A stretch of DNA of 34,769 bases from PHAA01 sp964494735 (GCA_964494735.1 CAZBSD010000025.1:1-34769), one strand, 5' to 3'; numbered from the stretch's first letter, positions 1 to 7,984 are shown. Notes: generated by a model not told the origin, from the sequence alone. A program made the numbers and translations.

Positions 1-60
1 ACGTCGATTGAACGGGGATTCCGTATTAACGCAGCTATGGGCCTTTTTTGACGGTCTGGA

Positions 61-84
61 CTGTCCCCGCGGGACAGTTTTTTT
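61..84 (+). terminator. Intrinsic terminator of an upstream gene outside the window
   Basis: A perfect 7-bp stem (CTGTCCC 61-67, GGGACAG 71-77) with a 3-base loop is followed by seven T residues (78-84). This is a textbook rho-independent terminator on the plus strand. It closes a transcription unit lying to the left, so livJ starts a new one. Bases 1-60 hold no ORF I can support. Confidence 0.85.
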
Positions 85-108
85 CATGATCAGCAGGATT
101 AATAAGGG

Positions 109-138
109 TTGAGAGGGAATAAAAATATTGTTTAAAAA
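109..138 (+). promoter_or_regulatory. Possible sigma-A promoter for the liv operon
   Basis: TTGAGA at 109-114 is followed 18 bases later by TAAAAA at 133-138. Both hexamers are only partial matches to consensus. The position, between the upstream terminator and the livJ ribosome binding site (181-185), is right. This is inference only. Confidence 0.3.
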
Positions 139-193
139 TGTAGGGGGGAGGTCAGCGACTGACAGGCGGATAAATAATACGGAGGCGATAGAT

Positions 194-1381
194 TTGAAGA
201 GAGCAAGTATTAGAAGGGTAGCCCTGCTGCTTTGCCTGATGATGGTTTTCTCGGTGCTGGGCGGCTGTGCCAGCAAGCCCCAGACCACCCAACCTGGCGC
301 TCCGGCGGCTACTGAAACCATCAAATTCGGGTTCCTCGGAGCCAAGACCGGATCGGTAGCCAATTACGGCATCCCGGGCGAGAAGGGCATGAAGATGGCT
401 ATCGATGAGCTGAATGCCAAAGGCGGCATCCTGGGTAAGAAGGTAGAAGGCGTTTACGATGACAACAAGGGTGAAAGCAGTGAGATAGCCAACATCACCA
501 CCAAGTACATCACCAAGGACAAGGTGGTGGCCCTGATCGGCGATCCCACCACTGGCGGCACCAAGGTAGCAGCCGACATCTGCCAGAAGAACAAGGTGGT
601 CATCCTCTCCGCTGGTGCCACTGGCGCGGGAGTGGTGGAGATCGGTGACTATGTATACCGCAATACCCTGCTGGATGCAGTAGCTGCCCCGGCCGTGGTT
701 GATTGGATGATCAATACCAAGGGGTGGAAGAAGCTGGCGGTCATTACCTCCGTCAACAACGGCTATAGCACCGCTCTGACCCCCATTTTCAAACAGGCTA
801 TAACTGCCAAGGGGGGCACTATAGTTTTAGAGGAAAGCATCAATGACGGTGAGACTGATTTCACCGCCCAGGTGACCAAACTCAAGAACGCCCAAGCCGA
901 CGCCCTGGTCTTTACTGGCTACTATACGGAAGCAGCCCTGATCATGAACGAAGCCAAGAAGAAAGGCCTCGACATCACCATGGTCGGCGGCGATGGCCTG
1001 TATGGCCAGGATTTGGCCAAATTGGGCGGTGATGCGGTCAAGGAGAAAGTCATATTCTATGCCGGTTTCTCCACCGACCAGCCTACTGCAGAAACCGCCA
1101 AGTTCCTGGAGAATTACCGCAAGATCTACAACGAGGACCCGGACATGTTCTCAGCCCAGTACTATGACGCGGTGATGCTGTTGGCCAAGGCGATGGAAAC
1201 TGCCAAGAGCGCTGATCCCAGCGTGTTCAAGAATGAGTTGGCCAAGATCCAGAATTATCCTGGGGTGTCCGGGGCCACCTCCTTCGCTGCCAACCGGGAA
1301 CCGATCAAGAGCCCGGTCTGCCTGTTGACCGTGAAAGGCGAGAAATTCCCAGCCTTGCTGGAGAAGATACCAGTCAAGTAA
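194..1381 (+). CDS. livJ: Branched-chain amino acid ABC transporter, substrate-binding lipoprotein
   Basis: This is an extracellular binding protein that captures branched-chain amino acids or related substrates and delivers them to the LivHM channel. The 395-aa protein has a basic, hydrophobic N-terminus ending in a lipobox (LGGC, Cys25), so it is probably lipid-anchored outside the membrane. A type I periplasmic binding fold (Peripla_BP_6) follows, opening with FGFLGAKTGSVANYG and GMKMAIDELNAKGG. I chose the TTG at 194 because GGAGG at 181-185 is 8 bases upstream and the protein then begins MKRASIRR. The frame is open back to 128, but that would put extra residues before the signal peptide. 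It heads livJ-livH-livM-livG, and the 145-base gap to livH contains a hairpin. The family assignment is secure. The actual ligand is not, because such proteins also bind amides, urea or aromatic compounds. Confidence 0.93.
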   Translation: MKRASIRRVALLLCLMMVFSVLGGCASKPQTTQPGAPAATETIKFGFLGAKTGSVANYGIPGEKGMKMAIDELNAKGGILGKKVEGVYDDNKGESSEIANITTKYITKDKVVALIGDPTTGGTKVAADICQKNKVVILSAGATGAGVVEIGDYVYRNTLLDAVAAPAVVDWMINTKGWKKLAVITSVNNGYSTALTPIFKQAITAKGGTIVLEESINDGETDFTAQVTKLKNAQADALVFTGYYTEAALIMNEAKKKGLDITMVGGDGLYGQDLAKLGGDAVKEKVIFYAGFSTDQPTAETAKFLENYRKIYNEDPDMFSAQYYDAVMLLAKAMETAKSADPSVFKNELAKIQNYPGVSGATSFAANREPIKSPVCLLTVKGEKFPALLEKIPVK

Positions 1382-1415
1382 AATAGTTCCTGCTGTTGGC
1401 CCAACTGCCGGTGAT

Positions 1416-1442
1416 GGCCCGTCCTGCTTGGGGCGGGCCTTT
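1416..1442 (+). terminator. Hairpin between livJ and livH, weak terminator or processing site
   Basis: GGCCCGTCC (1416-1424) pairs with GGCGGGCC (1431-1439) through nine pairs, one of them G-T, around a 6-base loop. Only three T residues follow (1440-1442). Binding-protein genes are commonly separated from their permeases by such partial terminators, which leave more binding protein than channel. Partial termination or mRNA stabilisation is therefore likely here, but it is inferred. Confidence 0.5.
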
Positions 1443-1525
1443 GCCGGAATCATATCCAGTTTAACAACCGCAAGGGGATGGGCTATGTTAAACTGTATAT
1501 GATTTGCACAAACAGGAGGCTACCG

Positions 1526-2398
1526 ATGTTCTGGGAACAGTTGTTAAACGGGATGACCCTGGGCAGTTCCTATGCCCTGATCGCCCTGGGTTATACCATG
1601 GTCTACGGCATCATCCAACTCATCAATTTTGCCCACGGCGAGGTGTACATGTTCGGAGCCTTCGTAGGCTTGTTCCTGGTCACCTCGGGAGCCAATATCT
1701 TCGTCGCCTTGCTGGGAGCCATGCTGTTCTGCATGCTGTTGGGAGTAGTCATCGAAAGGGTGGCCTACCGGCCCCTGCGGGGCAAGTCGTCCCGCCTGTC
1801 AGCTCTGATAAGCGCCATAGGGGTGTCCATATTCATGTCTACCTTGATGGTGCTCTACCGCGGCCCCAATACGACCCGTTACCCGGAGGTTTTGGCCGGC
1901 TCCTCCTTCCAGTTGGGCTCCCTGCGGGTTTCCACCCTGCAGATCATTATCCTGCTTATCGCCGCCTTGTTGATGGTGGTCTTGGAACTGTCCATTAAGA
2001 AGACCCGGGTAGGCAAGGCCATGCGGGCCTGCTCCCAGGATCTGGAGGCCTCTCAGCTGATGGGGATCAACGTCAACCGCATAATTTCCCTGACCTTCGC
2101 GACCGGCTCAGCATTGGCTGCCGCTGGCGGAGTCATGGTGGGGATATATTACAATGCCGTCTGGCCCTATATGGGAACCATGGCCGGGCTCAAGGCCTTT
2201 GCCGCCGCCGTCCTGGGCGGGATTGGATCGGTCCCCGGGGCCATGATCGGGGGACTGAGCCTGGGCGTGCTGGAGATAATGGGGATAGCCTACCTTTCTT
2301 CCTCCTATAAAGATGCCATCGCCTTCGCCATCCTGATCCTGGTGCTCATCATCCGTCCCCAGGGACTGCTGGGCCAGAAGATATCGAAAAAGGTGTAG
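1526..2398 (+). CDS. livH: Branched-chain amino acid ABC transporter permease LivH
   Basis: One of two membrane subunits forming the translocation channel. The 290-aa product is almost entirely hydrophobic helices. It carries family signatures near the N-terminus (LGYTMVYGIIQLINFAHGEVYMFGA), the cytoplasmic loop that contacts the ATPase (AMRACSQDLEASQLMGINV), and the C-terminal IRPQGLLG motif. I place the start at ATG 1526 because AGGAGG at 1514-1519 lies 6 bases upstream and the protein then begins MFWEQLLNGMTLG as in other LivH proteins. An upstream in-frame ATG at 1478 lacks a good ribosome binding site. livM follows 7 bases after the stop, consistent with co-translation. Confidence 0.95.
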   Translation: MFWEQLLNGMTLGSSYALIALGYTMVYGIIQLINFAHGEVYMFGAFVGLFLVTSGANIFVALLGAMLFCMLLGVVIERVAYRPLRGKSSRLSALISAIGVSIFMSTLMVLYRGPNTTRYPEVLAGSSFQLGSLRVSTLQIIILLIAALLMVVLELSIKKTRVGKAMRACSQDLEASQLMGINVNRIISLTFATGSALAAAGGVMVGIYYNAVWPYMGTMAGLKAFAAAVLGGIGSVPGAMIGGLSLGVLEIMGIAYLSSSYKDAIAFAILILVLIIRPQGLLGQKISKKV

Positions 2399-2405
2399 GT
2401 GAACC

Positions 2406-3287
2406 ATGTTGGATGCATTCCTAACTCAAACCATAGACGCTTATTATCTGCGCATAATGATATTTATCGGAATAAACATCATCCTGGCTTTGGGCCTCAA
2501 CCTGATCACCGGGGTGACCGGCCAATTATCGATGGGACATGCCGGATTTATGAGCCTGGGGGCCTATACCTCGGCCATCCTCTCCATGCAAATGGATGCG
2601 CCCTTCGCCCTGGCCATCTTAGGCGGGGCCTTGACCGCCGCCTTTTTTGGCTTCCTTATCGGCATCCCTACCTTGCGACTGGAAGGAGACTACCTGGCCA
2701 TGGTCACCATCGGTTTCGCGGAGATAATCCGGGTCTTCTTTCTGAACTTCGGGCCGGGGGGCAAAGCGGTGGGTCTGTCGGGCATCCCGCAGGAGACCGG
2801 TTTCACCATGGTATGGCTGTTGGTCATCGTGGTCATCTTCCTCAACCGGCAGTTGCTGAACTCCCGGGTGGGGCGATCCCTCTATGCCATCCGGGAGAAC
2901 GAAATAGCAGCTGAAGCCTGCGGCGTCAACACCACCCGCATGAAGGTTTTGGCTTTCACGGTCGGTTCCCTGCTGGGAGGATTGGGGGGCGGTCTCTATG
3001 CCCACTATATGTACTACATCAACCCCCAAGATTTCGGGTTCATGAAATCCATCGAGCTGCTCAACATGGTGGTATTAGGAGGCATGGGCAGCATCCCCGG
3101 TACCATCATCGGAGTTGTCATCCTGACCATACTGCCGGAGATGCTGCGCATCGTGGATGAATACCGACTCCTGTTCTACGGGGCTCTGCTGGTCATCCTG
3201 ATGATATTCCGCCCCAATGGCCTGCTGGGCAATGTGCGCGCTTATGACATCCGCAAATGGTGGGGCGAGAGGGGGAGCAAGCCATGA
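2406..3287 (+). CDS. livM: Branched-chain amino acid ABC transporter permease LivM
   Basis: Second channel subunit, partner of LivH. The 293-aa product has the diagnostic N-terminal segment NIILALGLNLITGVTGQLSMGHAGFM, the ATPase-contact loop IRENEIAAEACGVNTTRMK, and the terminal FRPNGLLG that LivM shares with LivH. It begins at ATG 2406, seven bases after livH. Its TGA stop overlaps the livG start in an ATGA junction (3284-3287), showing translational coupling. Length and hydrophobic pattern are normal for the family. Confidence 0.95.
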   Translation: MLDAFLTQTIDAYYLRIMIFIGINIILALGLNLITGVTGQLSMGHAGFMSLGAYTSAILSMQMDAPFALAILGGALTAAFFGFLIGIPTLRLEGDYLAMVTIGFAEIIRVFFLNFGPGGKAVGLSGIPQETGFTMVWLLVIVVIFLNRQLLNSRVGRSLYAIRENEIAAEACGVNTTRMKVLAFTVGSLLGGLGGGLYAHYMYYINPQDFGFMKSIELLNMVVLGGMGSIPGTIIGVVILTILPEMLRIVDEYRLLFYGALLVILMIFRPNGLLGNVRAYDIRKWWGERGSKP

Positions 3288-4048
3288 GCATCCTCGAGAT
3301 GGTCAAGATAAGCCAGGAATTCGGAGGCCTGCGGGCGGTGGATGCAGTCAGTCTGGCGGTTGCGCCCCAGGAAATACTGGGCATTATCGGCCCTAACGGG
3401 GCAGGCAAGACCACCTTGTTCAATATCATTACCGGCATCTATATACCCAACGAAGGTGAACTGATATTCCAAGGACGCCGCATTGACCGGATGGCACCCC
3501 ATGACATCGCCCGACTGGGTATTGGGCGTACCTTCCAGAATATACGGCTGTTCAACAAGCTGTCGGTCCTGGACAACGTGAGGGTGGGCTGTTTCGGAGT
3601 GACCGGCAGCGGCTTCTGGAGCTGCCTGTTGAGATTGCCGGCCAGCCGGCGGGAAGAGAAGGAGACATATAACCGAGCCCTGGAACTGTTGGAAATGGTG
3701 GATCTGGCTGATAAACGGGACGAATATGCCGACAGCCTGGCTTACGGTGAACAGCGCCGCCTGGAGGTGGCCCGGGCATTGGCCTTGAATCCCTCCCTGC
3801 TGCTCCTGGATGAACCCGGAGCCGGAATGAACGCAGGCGAAAAAGAGGAATTGATGGCCTTCATCCGCCGTATCCGCGACCAGCTGGACTTAACCATTAT
3901 CCTGGTGGAGCATGATATGAACCTGGTAATGAACATCTGCGAACGGATCGCGGTACTGGATTACGGGCGTAAGATAGCCGAGGGCACGCCCACCCAAGTC
4001 AAGAACGACGAGCGGGTGATCCAATCCTACCTGGGGATGGGGGCGTGA
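3284..4048 (+). CDS. livG: Branched-chain amino acid ABC transporter ATP-binding protein LivG
   Basis: Cytoplasmic ATPase that powers the LivHM channel. The 254-aa protein has Walker A GPNGAGKTT (36-44), the Q-loop region RTFQNIRLF, the LivG-type signature LAYGEQRRLEVARAL from 152 in place of the usual LSGGQ, Walker B LLLLDEP (172-178) and the switch histidine at 210. The start is ATG 3284, overlapping the livM stop. A longer frame from 3257 would begin inside livM without a better ribosome binding site. In most liv operons a livF gene encoding the second ATPase follows. Here the next gene is an unrelated exporter, so LivG either homodimerises or pairs with a LivF made elsewhere. Confidence 0.95.
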   Translation: MSILEMVKISQEFGGLRAVDAVSLAVAPQEILGIIGPNGAGKTTLFNIITGIYIPNEGELIFQGRRIDRMAPHDIARLGIGRTFQNIRLFNKLSVLDNVRVGCFGVTGSGFWSCLLRLPASRREEKETYNRALELLEMVDLADKRDEYADSLAYGEQRRLEVARALALNPSLLLLDEPGAGMNAGEKEELMAFIRRIRDQLDLTIILVEHDMNLVMNICERIAVLDYGRKIAEGTPTQVKNDERVIQSYLGMGA

Positions 4049-4941
4049 GACCTACCTTCATCTACCTGGTCTTGTTCGTATCGGTGCTGTGCATGTCCGC
4101 CTCTTCGATAATGATCCGCTATATCACCGCCCCGGCTTTGATAATCTCCCTCTACCGGGTAATATTTACCGCCGGTTTCGCCGCTCTTTTGGGCAGCACC
4201 GCTCCCACCGGCATCAAAGCCCTCAACCGCCGCGACCTCATTTATATACTGGCTTCCGGGGTGTTCCTGGCCTTGCACCTGGGATTATGGATAACCTCCT
4301 TGAGCTATACCAGCATCTCCAGTTCGGTCCTGTTCACCAACCTACAGGTGATATTCGTACTCCTACTGTCTGCCTGGCTGCTGCATGAGCGGGTCAACCG
4401 CTGGGTGCAGGGCGGTATCATGCTGGCCTTGCTGGGCAGCCTGCTGATCGTGCAGGGGGATCTGCAGTCGGGAAAATTGCTGGGCGACATGCTGGCTTTG
4501 GCCAGCGGGCTCTTCATCGCCTTGTATTTCATAATAGGGCGGGATGTACGCTCCCGGGTGGATGTCTGGACCTATACCTCCCTGGCGGCAGCGGCAGCCT
4601 CCCTGGTCTTGCTCGCGGTCTGCCCGGCCTTGGGACTGAAGCTGACCGGTTATCCGCGCCTGGATTGGATGCTCTTCCTGCTGCAGGCGGCCGGCCCCGG
4701 AATAGTCGGCCATGCTTCCCTCAATTGGGCCCTCAAATACCTGAAAGCCCCGGTAGTGTCGGTGTCCGTCCTGGGTGAATCGGTCGGGGCCAGCATCCTC
4801 GCTTTTTTCATCTTCGGCGAAGCGCTGGCCTGGTACCAGCTGGTGGGCGGTTTCTTCATACTCTCCGGAATCTATATGGCTGCCACCCGGGAACAAGGAA
4901 AGACGGGGGAAGCGGTCGATACCAGCCTTCCCTCCGCCTGA
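4045..4941 (+). CDS. EamA/DMT-superfamily transporter
   Basis: A 298-aa integral membrane protein of the drug/metabolite transporter superfamily with the usual two EamA repeats of about five helices each. N-terminal features are SASSIMIRYITAPALIISLYRVIF and SLSYTSISSSVLFTNLQVIF; the second repeat includes GHASLNWALKYLKAPVVSVSVLGESVGASILAF. Such carriers commonly export amino acids or metabolites, but the substrate cannot be read from sequence. The GTG start at 4045 overlaps the livG TGA, so it is translated as the fifth gene of the liv operon, in the position where livF is expected. An amino-acid exporter coupled to an amino-acid importer would make physiological sense, but this is inference. 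It converges on the minus-strand SpoIID-like gene with a 22-base gap. Confidence 0.88.
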   Translation: MRPTFIYLVLFVSVLCMSASSIMIRYITAPALIISLYRVIFTAGFAALLGSTAPTGIKALNRRDLIYILASGVFLALHLGLWITSLSYTSISSSVLFTNLQVIFVLLLSAWLLHERVNRWVQGGIMLALLGSLLIVQGDLQSGKLLGDMLALASGLFIALYFIIGRDVRSRVDVWTYTSLAAAAASLVLLAVCPALGLKLTGYPRLDWMLFLLQAAGPGIVGHASLNWALKYLKAPVVSVSVLGESVGASILAFFIFGEALAWYQLVGGFFILSGIYMAATREQGKTGEAVDTSLPSA

Positions 4942-4963
4942 AGATCAATTCCCAATCGTCTTT

Positions 4964-5962
4964 CTATTGATATAACTGGTTCCACATCGTCCCCGGGAAA
5001 TAGTGTTCCACGATTGTTCGGGCATTCTGACCTTCGCCGGCCATCACATAGGCCCCCCATTGCTCCATACCGCAGCCATGGCCCCAGCCCTTGCCTTTGA
5101 AAACCACGTTGTTGCCCTCTACCCCGACACTGGTGAAATAAGTGGAAAAGAGCTTGTCGAAACCTACCTTCTCACGCAGATCGACAGCCGGGATGGAAGC
5201 GGAACCGGATACGACAGTCAGGGCCCGTCCGGAAGGACCCTTTTCCCCAATGCGGATATCGTCCAGCGAACCAGCCTTGGTTCCCATGATATTTTTGACG
5301 GTGGAGCGGGGCACTTTGACGGTCCAATCCCGGTACTTTTCTGGGGCGGCCTGCAGACCGTTGGTATCCACCGGGACAATATAGGCAGCTGCCTTTTCCT
5401 TCAGTTTGGGAAAGCCCTCCTCGATGCTGGCGGTCTTCTCCGCTGAGGCCGAGGAAAACAGGGCATAGACGAATTTGCCCTGGTAGGTGAGCACCTGGCC
5501 GCGGGTCTCATCCACCGCCTTGGCGATCTCGGGGGTTATCTTCTTGGCGTCATAAGCCTGGAATTCGGTATGGTCATCACTGACGTCGGTTCCATGCACG
5601 CCCTTGGTGCCGTTCTCATAATTCAGCAAGGCCAAAGTCATGGTGCGGGCCACGATAGCCTGGGCCTTGAGTGCCTCCATGGGGAATTTAGGGCCGATTT
5701 CGGCCGCTACCACTCCCTTCAGGTATTCCTCCAGTTTCAGCTCCTGTTTCTGGCCGGTGGCGCTGCGGAATATGGTCACGTTGGGCTCGGTCTTGTATTT
5801 AACGACCTCAGGGGCTAGGGGAACCTGTTGCTGTTGCTGCAGCTTATCGGGGACCAGGTCCGGTTTCTTGGCCTGCTGGTTGCAGCCGCTCACCGCCAAC
5901 AGAGCCACCACCAGGGGGATCAGCAGCAATAAAGCCAGCCGGCTCCAATTGTAATGACGCAA
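4964..5962 (-). CDS. SpoIID/LytB-domain lipoprotein (peptidoglycan lytic protein)
   Basis: The 332-aa product has a signal sequence with lipobox VSGC (Cys27), a Gln-rich stretch (43-46), and a SpoIID domain. Within the domain, EEYLKGVVAAEIG leads into PMEALKAQAIVART (79-107, with the probable catalytic Glu at 88), and GWGHGCGMEQWGA is near the C-terminus (292-304). In Bacillus SpoIID is a lytic transglycosylase that trims peptidoglycan during engulfment. This protein differs in being predicted to be a lipoprotein and in standing alone, so it may be a sporulation or a vegetative SpoIID/LytB paralogue. The TTG start at 5962 is supported by AAGGAGAG just upstream on the minus strand. It diverges from trmL across a 190-base region. 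Confidence 0.9.
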   Translation of the reverse strand: MRHYNWSRLALLLLIPLVVALLAVSGCNQQAKKPDLVPDKLQQQQQVPLAPEVVKYKTEPNVTIFRSATGQKQELKLEEYLKGVVAAEIGPKFPMEALKAQAIVARTMTLALLNYENGTKGVHGTDVSDDHTEFQAYDAKKITPEIAKAVDETRGQVLTYQGKFVYALFSSASAEKTASIEEGFPKLKEKAAAYIVPVDTNGLQAAPEKYRDWTVKVPRSTVKNIMGTKAGSLDDIRIGEKGPSGRALTVVSGSASIPAVDLREKVGFDKLFSTYFTSVGVEGNNVVFKGKGWGHGCGMEQWGAYVMAGEGQNARTIVEHYFPGTMWNQLYQ

Positions 5963-6019
5963 ATAAATCTCTCCTTTACTATTATTTAGCTTTTGGCTTA
6001 GTGTTAGCGGGAGAGCAAA

Positions 6020-6048
6020 TTGTTATGAACGCCACACTCAGGTATAAT
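6020..6048 (+). promoter_or_regulatory. Sigma-A promoter of trmL
   Basis: TTGTTA (6020-6025), a 17-base spacer and a perfect TATAAT (6043-6048) form a strong vegetative promoter about 100 bases ahead of the trmL coding region. Confidence 0.75.
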
Positions 6049-6076
6049 TTGGGACGTGGGTTTTAAAAGACGTGAC

Positions 6077-6106
6077 GATCAGTCCTGGCAGGCAGCCGGA
6101 CTGATC
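6077..6106 (+). promoter_or_regulatory. Stem-loop in the trmL 5' leader
   Basis: GATCAGTCC (6077-6085) and GGACTGATC (6098-6106) form a perfect 9-bp stem with a 12-base loop. It lies between the trmL promoter and the start codon. There is no T-tract after it, so it is not a terminator. It could stabilise the message or bind a protein. Function is unknown. Confidence 0.45.
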
Positions 6107-6150
6107 GGCGGACTGCAAAACAAAGTTCTTCGGAGATGGTGGTGGGAGTC

Positions 6151-6609
6151 GTGCAGATAGTCCTGGTGGCACCGGAGATACCTCAAAATACCGGCAACAT
6201 AGCCCGTACCTGTGCGCTTACCGGTACTGTTCTAAACCTGGTCAAGCCACTGGGATTTTCGGTTGAGGACCGTTATCTGAAACGGGCCGGACTTGATTAC
6301 TGGGATCGGGTGGAGGTCAAGCTGTGGGATAATTTCGAAGCCTACCGGCAGGCCAACCCGGGATTCAGGTTGTTCCTGGCCACAACCCATGCCGGTCATA
6401 GCTACCACCAGGTGCGCTACCAGCCTGAAGATGTGTTGGTGTTCGGACAGGAGACCAGCGGACTGCCGCACCGCCTGCTGGAAGAGTTCCCCGACACCCA
6501 GATCCGCATCCCCATGCTGGACATAGGCCGCTCCCTCAACCTGTCCAATTCAGCCGCCATAATCCTGTACGAGGCGTTGCGGCAGAACGGGTTCCAGGGT
6601 CTCAGATAA
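6151..6609 (+). CDS. trmL: tRNA (cytidine/uridine-34 2'-O)-methyltransferase TrmL
   Basis: A SPOUT-class methyltransferase that 2'-O-methylates the wobble base of tRNA-Leu isoacceptors using S-adenosylmethionine. Family signatures are IVLVAPEIPQNTGNIART at the N-terminus, VFGQETSGLP in the middle, and the knot region IPMLDIGRSLNLSNSAAI near the end. At 152 aa it matches the compact YibK/TrmL type, which consists of the knot domain alone. Start choice is uncertain: the frame is open with ATG 6136 and GTG at 6139, 6142 and 6151. I prefer GTG 6151 because the protein then begins MQIVLVAPEIP like other members. GTG 6142, six bases after GGAG (6132-6135), is an alternative. It is expressed alone from the promoter at 6020-6048. 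Confidence 0.93.
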   Translation: MQIVLVAPEIPQNTGNIARTCALTGTVLNLVKPLGFSVEDRYLKRAGLDYWDRVEVKLWDNFEAYRQANPGFRLFLATTHAGHSYHQVRYQPEDVLVFGQETSGLPHRLLEEFPDTQIRIPMLDIGRSLNLSNSAAIILYEALRQNGFQGLR

Positions 6610-6613
6610 GAAC

Positions 6614-6640
6614 CGCTCCCGCTGGATTCCAGCGGGAGCG
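6614..6640. terminator. Perfect 12-bp hairpin between convergent trmL and ferredoxin
   Basis: CGCTCCCGCTGG (6614-6625) and CCAGCGGGAGCG (6629-6640) are perfect complements around a 3-base loop. The hairpin sits four bases after the trmL stop and 33 bases beyond the minus-strand ferredoxin stop. Neither side has a real T-tract. It probably acts as a bidirectional 3'-end barrier against RNA decay and read-through. Confidence 0.6.
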
Positions 6641-6673
6641 ATAGAGCTAAACAATATGATTACAGAAACCTAT

Positions 6674-6850
6674 CTATTCATCCAAAGGCTGAGGGGCCTC
6701 AGTCGGGCAGATATCTGCGCAAGAACCGCAGTCGGTACATAGATCAGGATTGATCACGTATTTATCGTCGCCCTCCGTGATAGCTTCAACCGGGCATTCC
6801 TCTAGGCAGAGTCCGCAGGCGATGCAATCATCGTTTATGAAATAGGCCAT
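6674..6850 (-). CDS. Clostridial-type 2[4Fe-4S] ferredoxin
   Basis: A 58-aa cytoplasmic electron carrier. Cysteines at 9, 12, 15, 19 and 38, 41, 44, 48 give two complete CxxCxxCxxxCP motifs (DDCIACGLCLEECP and DLCTDCGSCADICP), each holding a [4Fe-4S] cluster. It would serve low-potential reactions in anaerobic metabolism; the exact partner is unknown. ATG 6850 is chosen because AGGAGG lies 7 bases upstream on the minus strand. An open frame back to a TTG at 6916 would start inside the -35 element of its own promoter, so that extension is wrong. It is monocistronic. Confidence 0.95.
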   Translation of the reverse strand: MAYFINDDCIACGLCLEECPVEAITEGDDKYVINPDLCTDCGSCADICPTEAPQPLDE

Positions 6851-6887
6851 TTGTTTCGCCTCCTTTGCTAAAAATGACAACAATAGC

Positions 6888-6916
6888 ATTATAGATAACC
6901 CGATTTTTTTTGTCAA
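6888..6916 (-). promoter_or_regulatory. Consensus sigma-A promoter of the ferredoxin gene
   Basis: On the minus strand a perfect TTGACA (complement of 6911-6916), a 17-base spacer with an A-tract, and a perfect TATAAT (complement of 6888-6893) lie about 40 bases upstream of the ATG. Both hexamers and the spacing match consensus exactly, predicting very strong constitutive expression. Confidence 0.9.
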
Positions 6917-6986
6917 TTTCGAAAAAACATTTTCATTATTGGGTGTGGGGAGAGGATTTCATCTTAAAATCCGTTCCGCCTGTTTA

Positions 6987-6995
6987 TGGTATTAT
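6987..6995 (+). promoter_or_regulatory. Possible extended -10 promoter of thiN
   Basis: TGGTATTAT (6987-6995) matches the extended -10 form TGnTATAAT. It lies 38 bases before the thiN ATG. No good -35 hexamer is visible, which extended -10 promoters tolerate. Confidence 0.4.
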
Positions 6996-7033
6996 ACAGG
7001 CAATGGCAGAATATTTACGAAACGGGGTAAAAC

Positions 7034-7666
7034 ATGCGCTGTATAATACTTGCCAATGGTGAATACGGAGAGTTGGATGCCTATGAAGATTTATTCAAGA
7101 ACTCGGACACTATCCTTTGCGCCGATGGCGGAGCCAATTATGCCTTCACGATGGGAGTCATTCCCGACTCCATAATAGGGGATCTGGATTCGGTACGCCC
7201 GGAGGTCTGGAAATATTTCGCCGCCCAGGATGTGGAATTCATCGAGTACCCGGTCCACAAGGACTTGACCGACCTGCAGCTGGCTATGGAACTGGCCCGG
7301 GAGCGGGGGGCGGATGAGATTGTATTGCTGGGGGCACTGGGTAAACGGCTGGACCACACCCTGCACAACCTCTATGCGGGCATCAAAATGGTCCGGCAAG
7401 GAGTCCGGATCAGCCATTACACCCCGGAATGCTGGGTATACCTGGTTCAGGATGAGCTAGTCGTCGATGGCCAGGCGGGGGATATCGTCTCCGTGATCGC
7501 CCTCACCGATAGAGTGGAAGGGGTTTTCGAATCCGGGTTCGAATACAATCTTAAGGAACAGGTTCTGCGCAGCGATCAACCTTACACCATATCCAACCTG
7601 CTGGCAGGTCGGCAGGGCGTGATCAGGCTGCGGACAGGTATATTGGCAGTGTTCCATTATTTTTGA
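7034..7666 (+). CDS. thiN: Thiamine pyrophosphokinase
   Basis: Transfers pyrophosphate from ATP to thiamine, making the cofactor thiamine diphosphate from salvaged thiamine. The 210-aa sequence shows the family motifs in order: ADGGAN (30-35), IIGDLDSV (47-54), KDLTDLQLAM (76-85) and GALGKRLDHTLHNL (100-113). A C-terminal beta-sandwich region follows (thiamine binding; YTISNLLAGRQGVIRL). Length is usual for the family. Start ATG 7034 follows a GGGG-type ribosome binding site. It is followed by a 318-base gap, so it appears monocistronic; no TPP riboswitch is visible upstream. Confidence 0.94.
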   Translation: MRCIILANGEYGELDAYEDLFKNSDTILCADGGANYAFTMGVIPDSIIGDLDSVRPEVWKYFAAQDVEFIEYPVHKDLTDLQLAMELARERGADEIVLLGALGKRLDHTLHNLYAGIKMVRQGVRISHYTPECWVYLVQDELVVDGQAGDIVSVIALTDRVEGVFESGFEYNLKEQVLRSDQPYTISNLLAGRQGVIRLRTGILAVFHYF

Positions 7667-7984
7667 TGAGCTGCCAGCGGTTTCGCCAGATTGTCCGCCA
7701 ACAAAAAGGTGCTGACAAGTGTTTTTCATGATAGCTTCGGATATGGCGAGCTGATTTAGGATTTTTTCGATACTCGCCCGTCGATGGTGTCGGGCGTCAC
7801 CAGGTGGTGGTGAGGAAGGTACCGACGGATGGGTCCATATGGTGAGCTTAAATTAACCAGGTCCTTTTTCACAGGTATTAACCGGCAGTCAATTTAACCG
7901 GGTAATCCCTCGTTTGAGGTGGTGCCATGGGTGCCGGTTGGGATACACTATAATAGTGCACCTTCGCCAAAGGAGATATGATAG
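7667..7984 (+). other. Intergenic region and leader ahead of cdaA
   Basis: This 318-base stretch has no supportable ORF. It contains small inverted repeats (for example GCCCG..CGGGC near 7788-7807) and a perfect TATAAT at 7949-7954 inside the inverted repeat CACTATAATAGTG. No convincing -35 hexamer lies 16-18 bases upstream. The TATAAT is the best candidate start of the cdaA operon. No known riboswitch consensus was recognised. Confidence 0.4.

Noticed and set aside
6851..6916. N-terminal extension of the ferredoxin from a TTG at 6916
   Set aside because: The TTG is part of a perfect -35 hexamer and the extension spans the -10 and the ribosome binding site.
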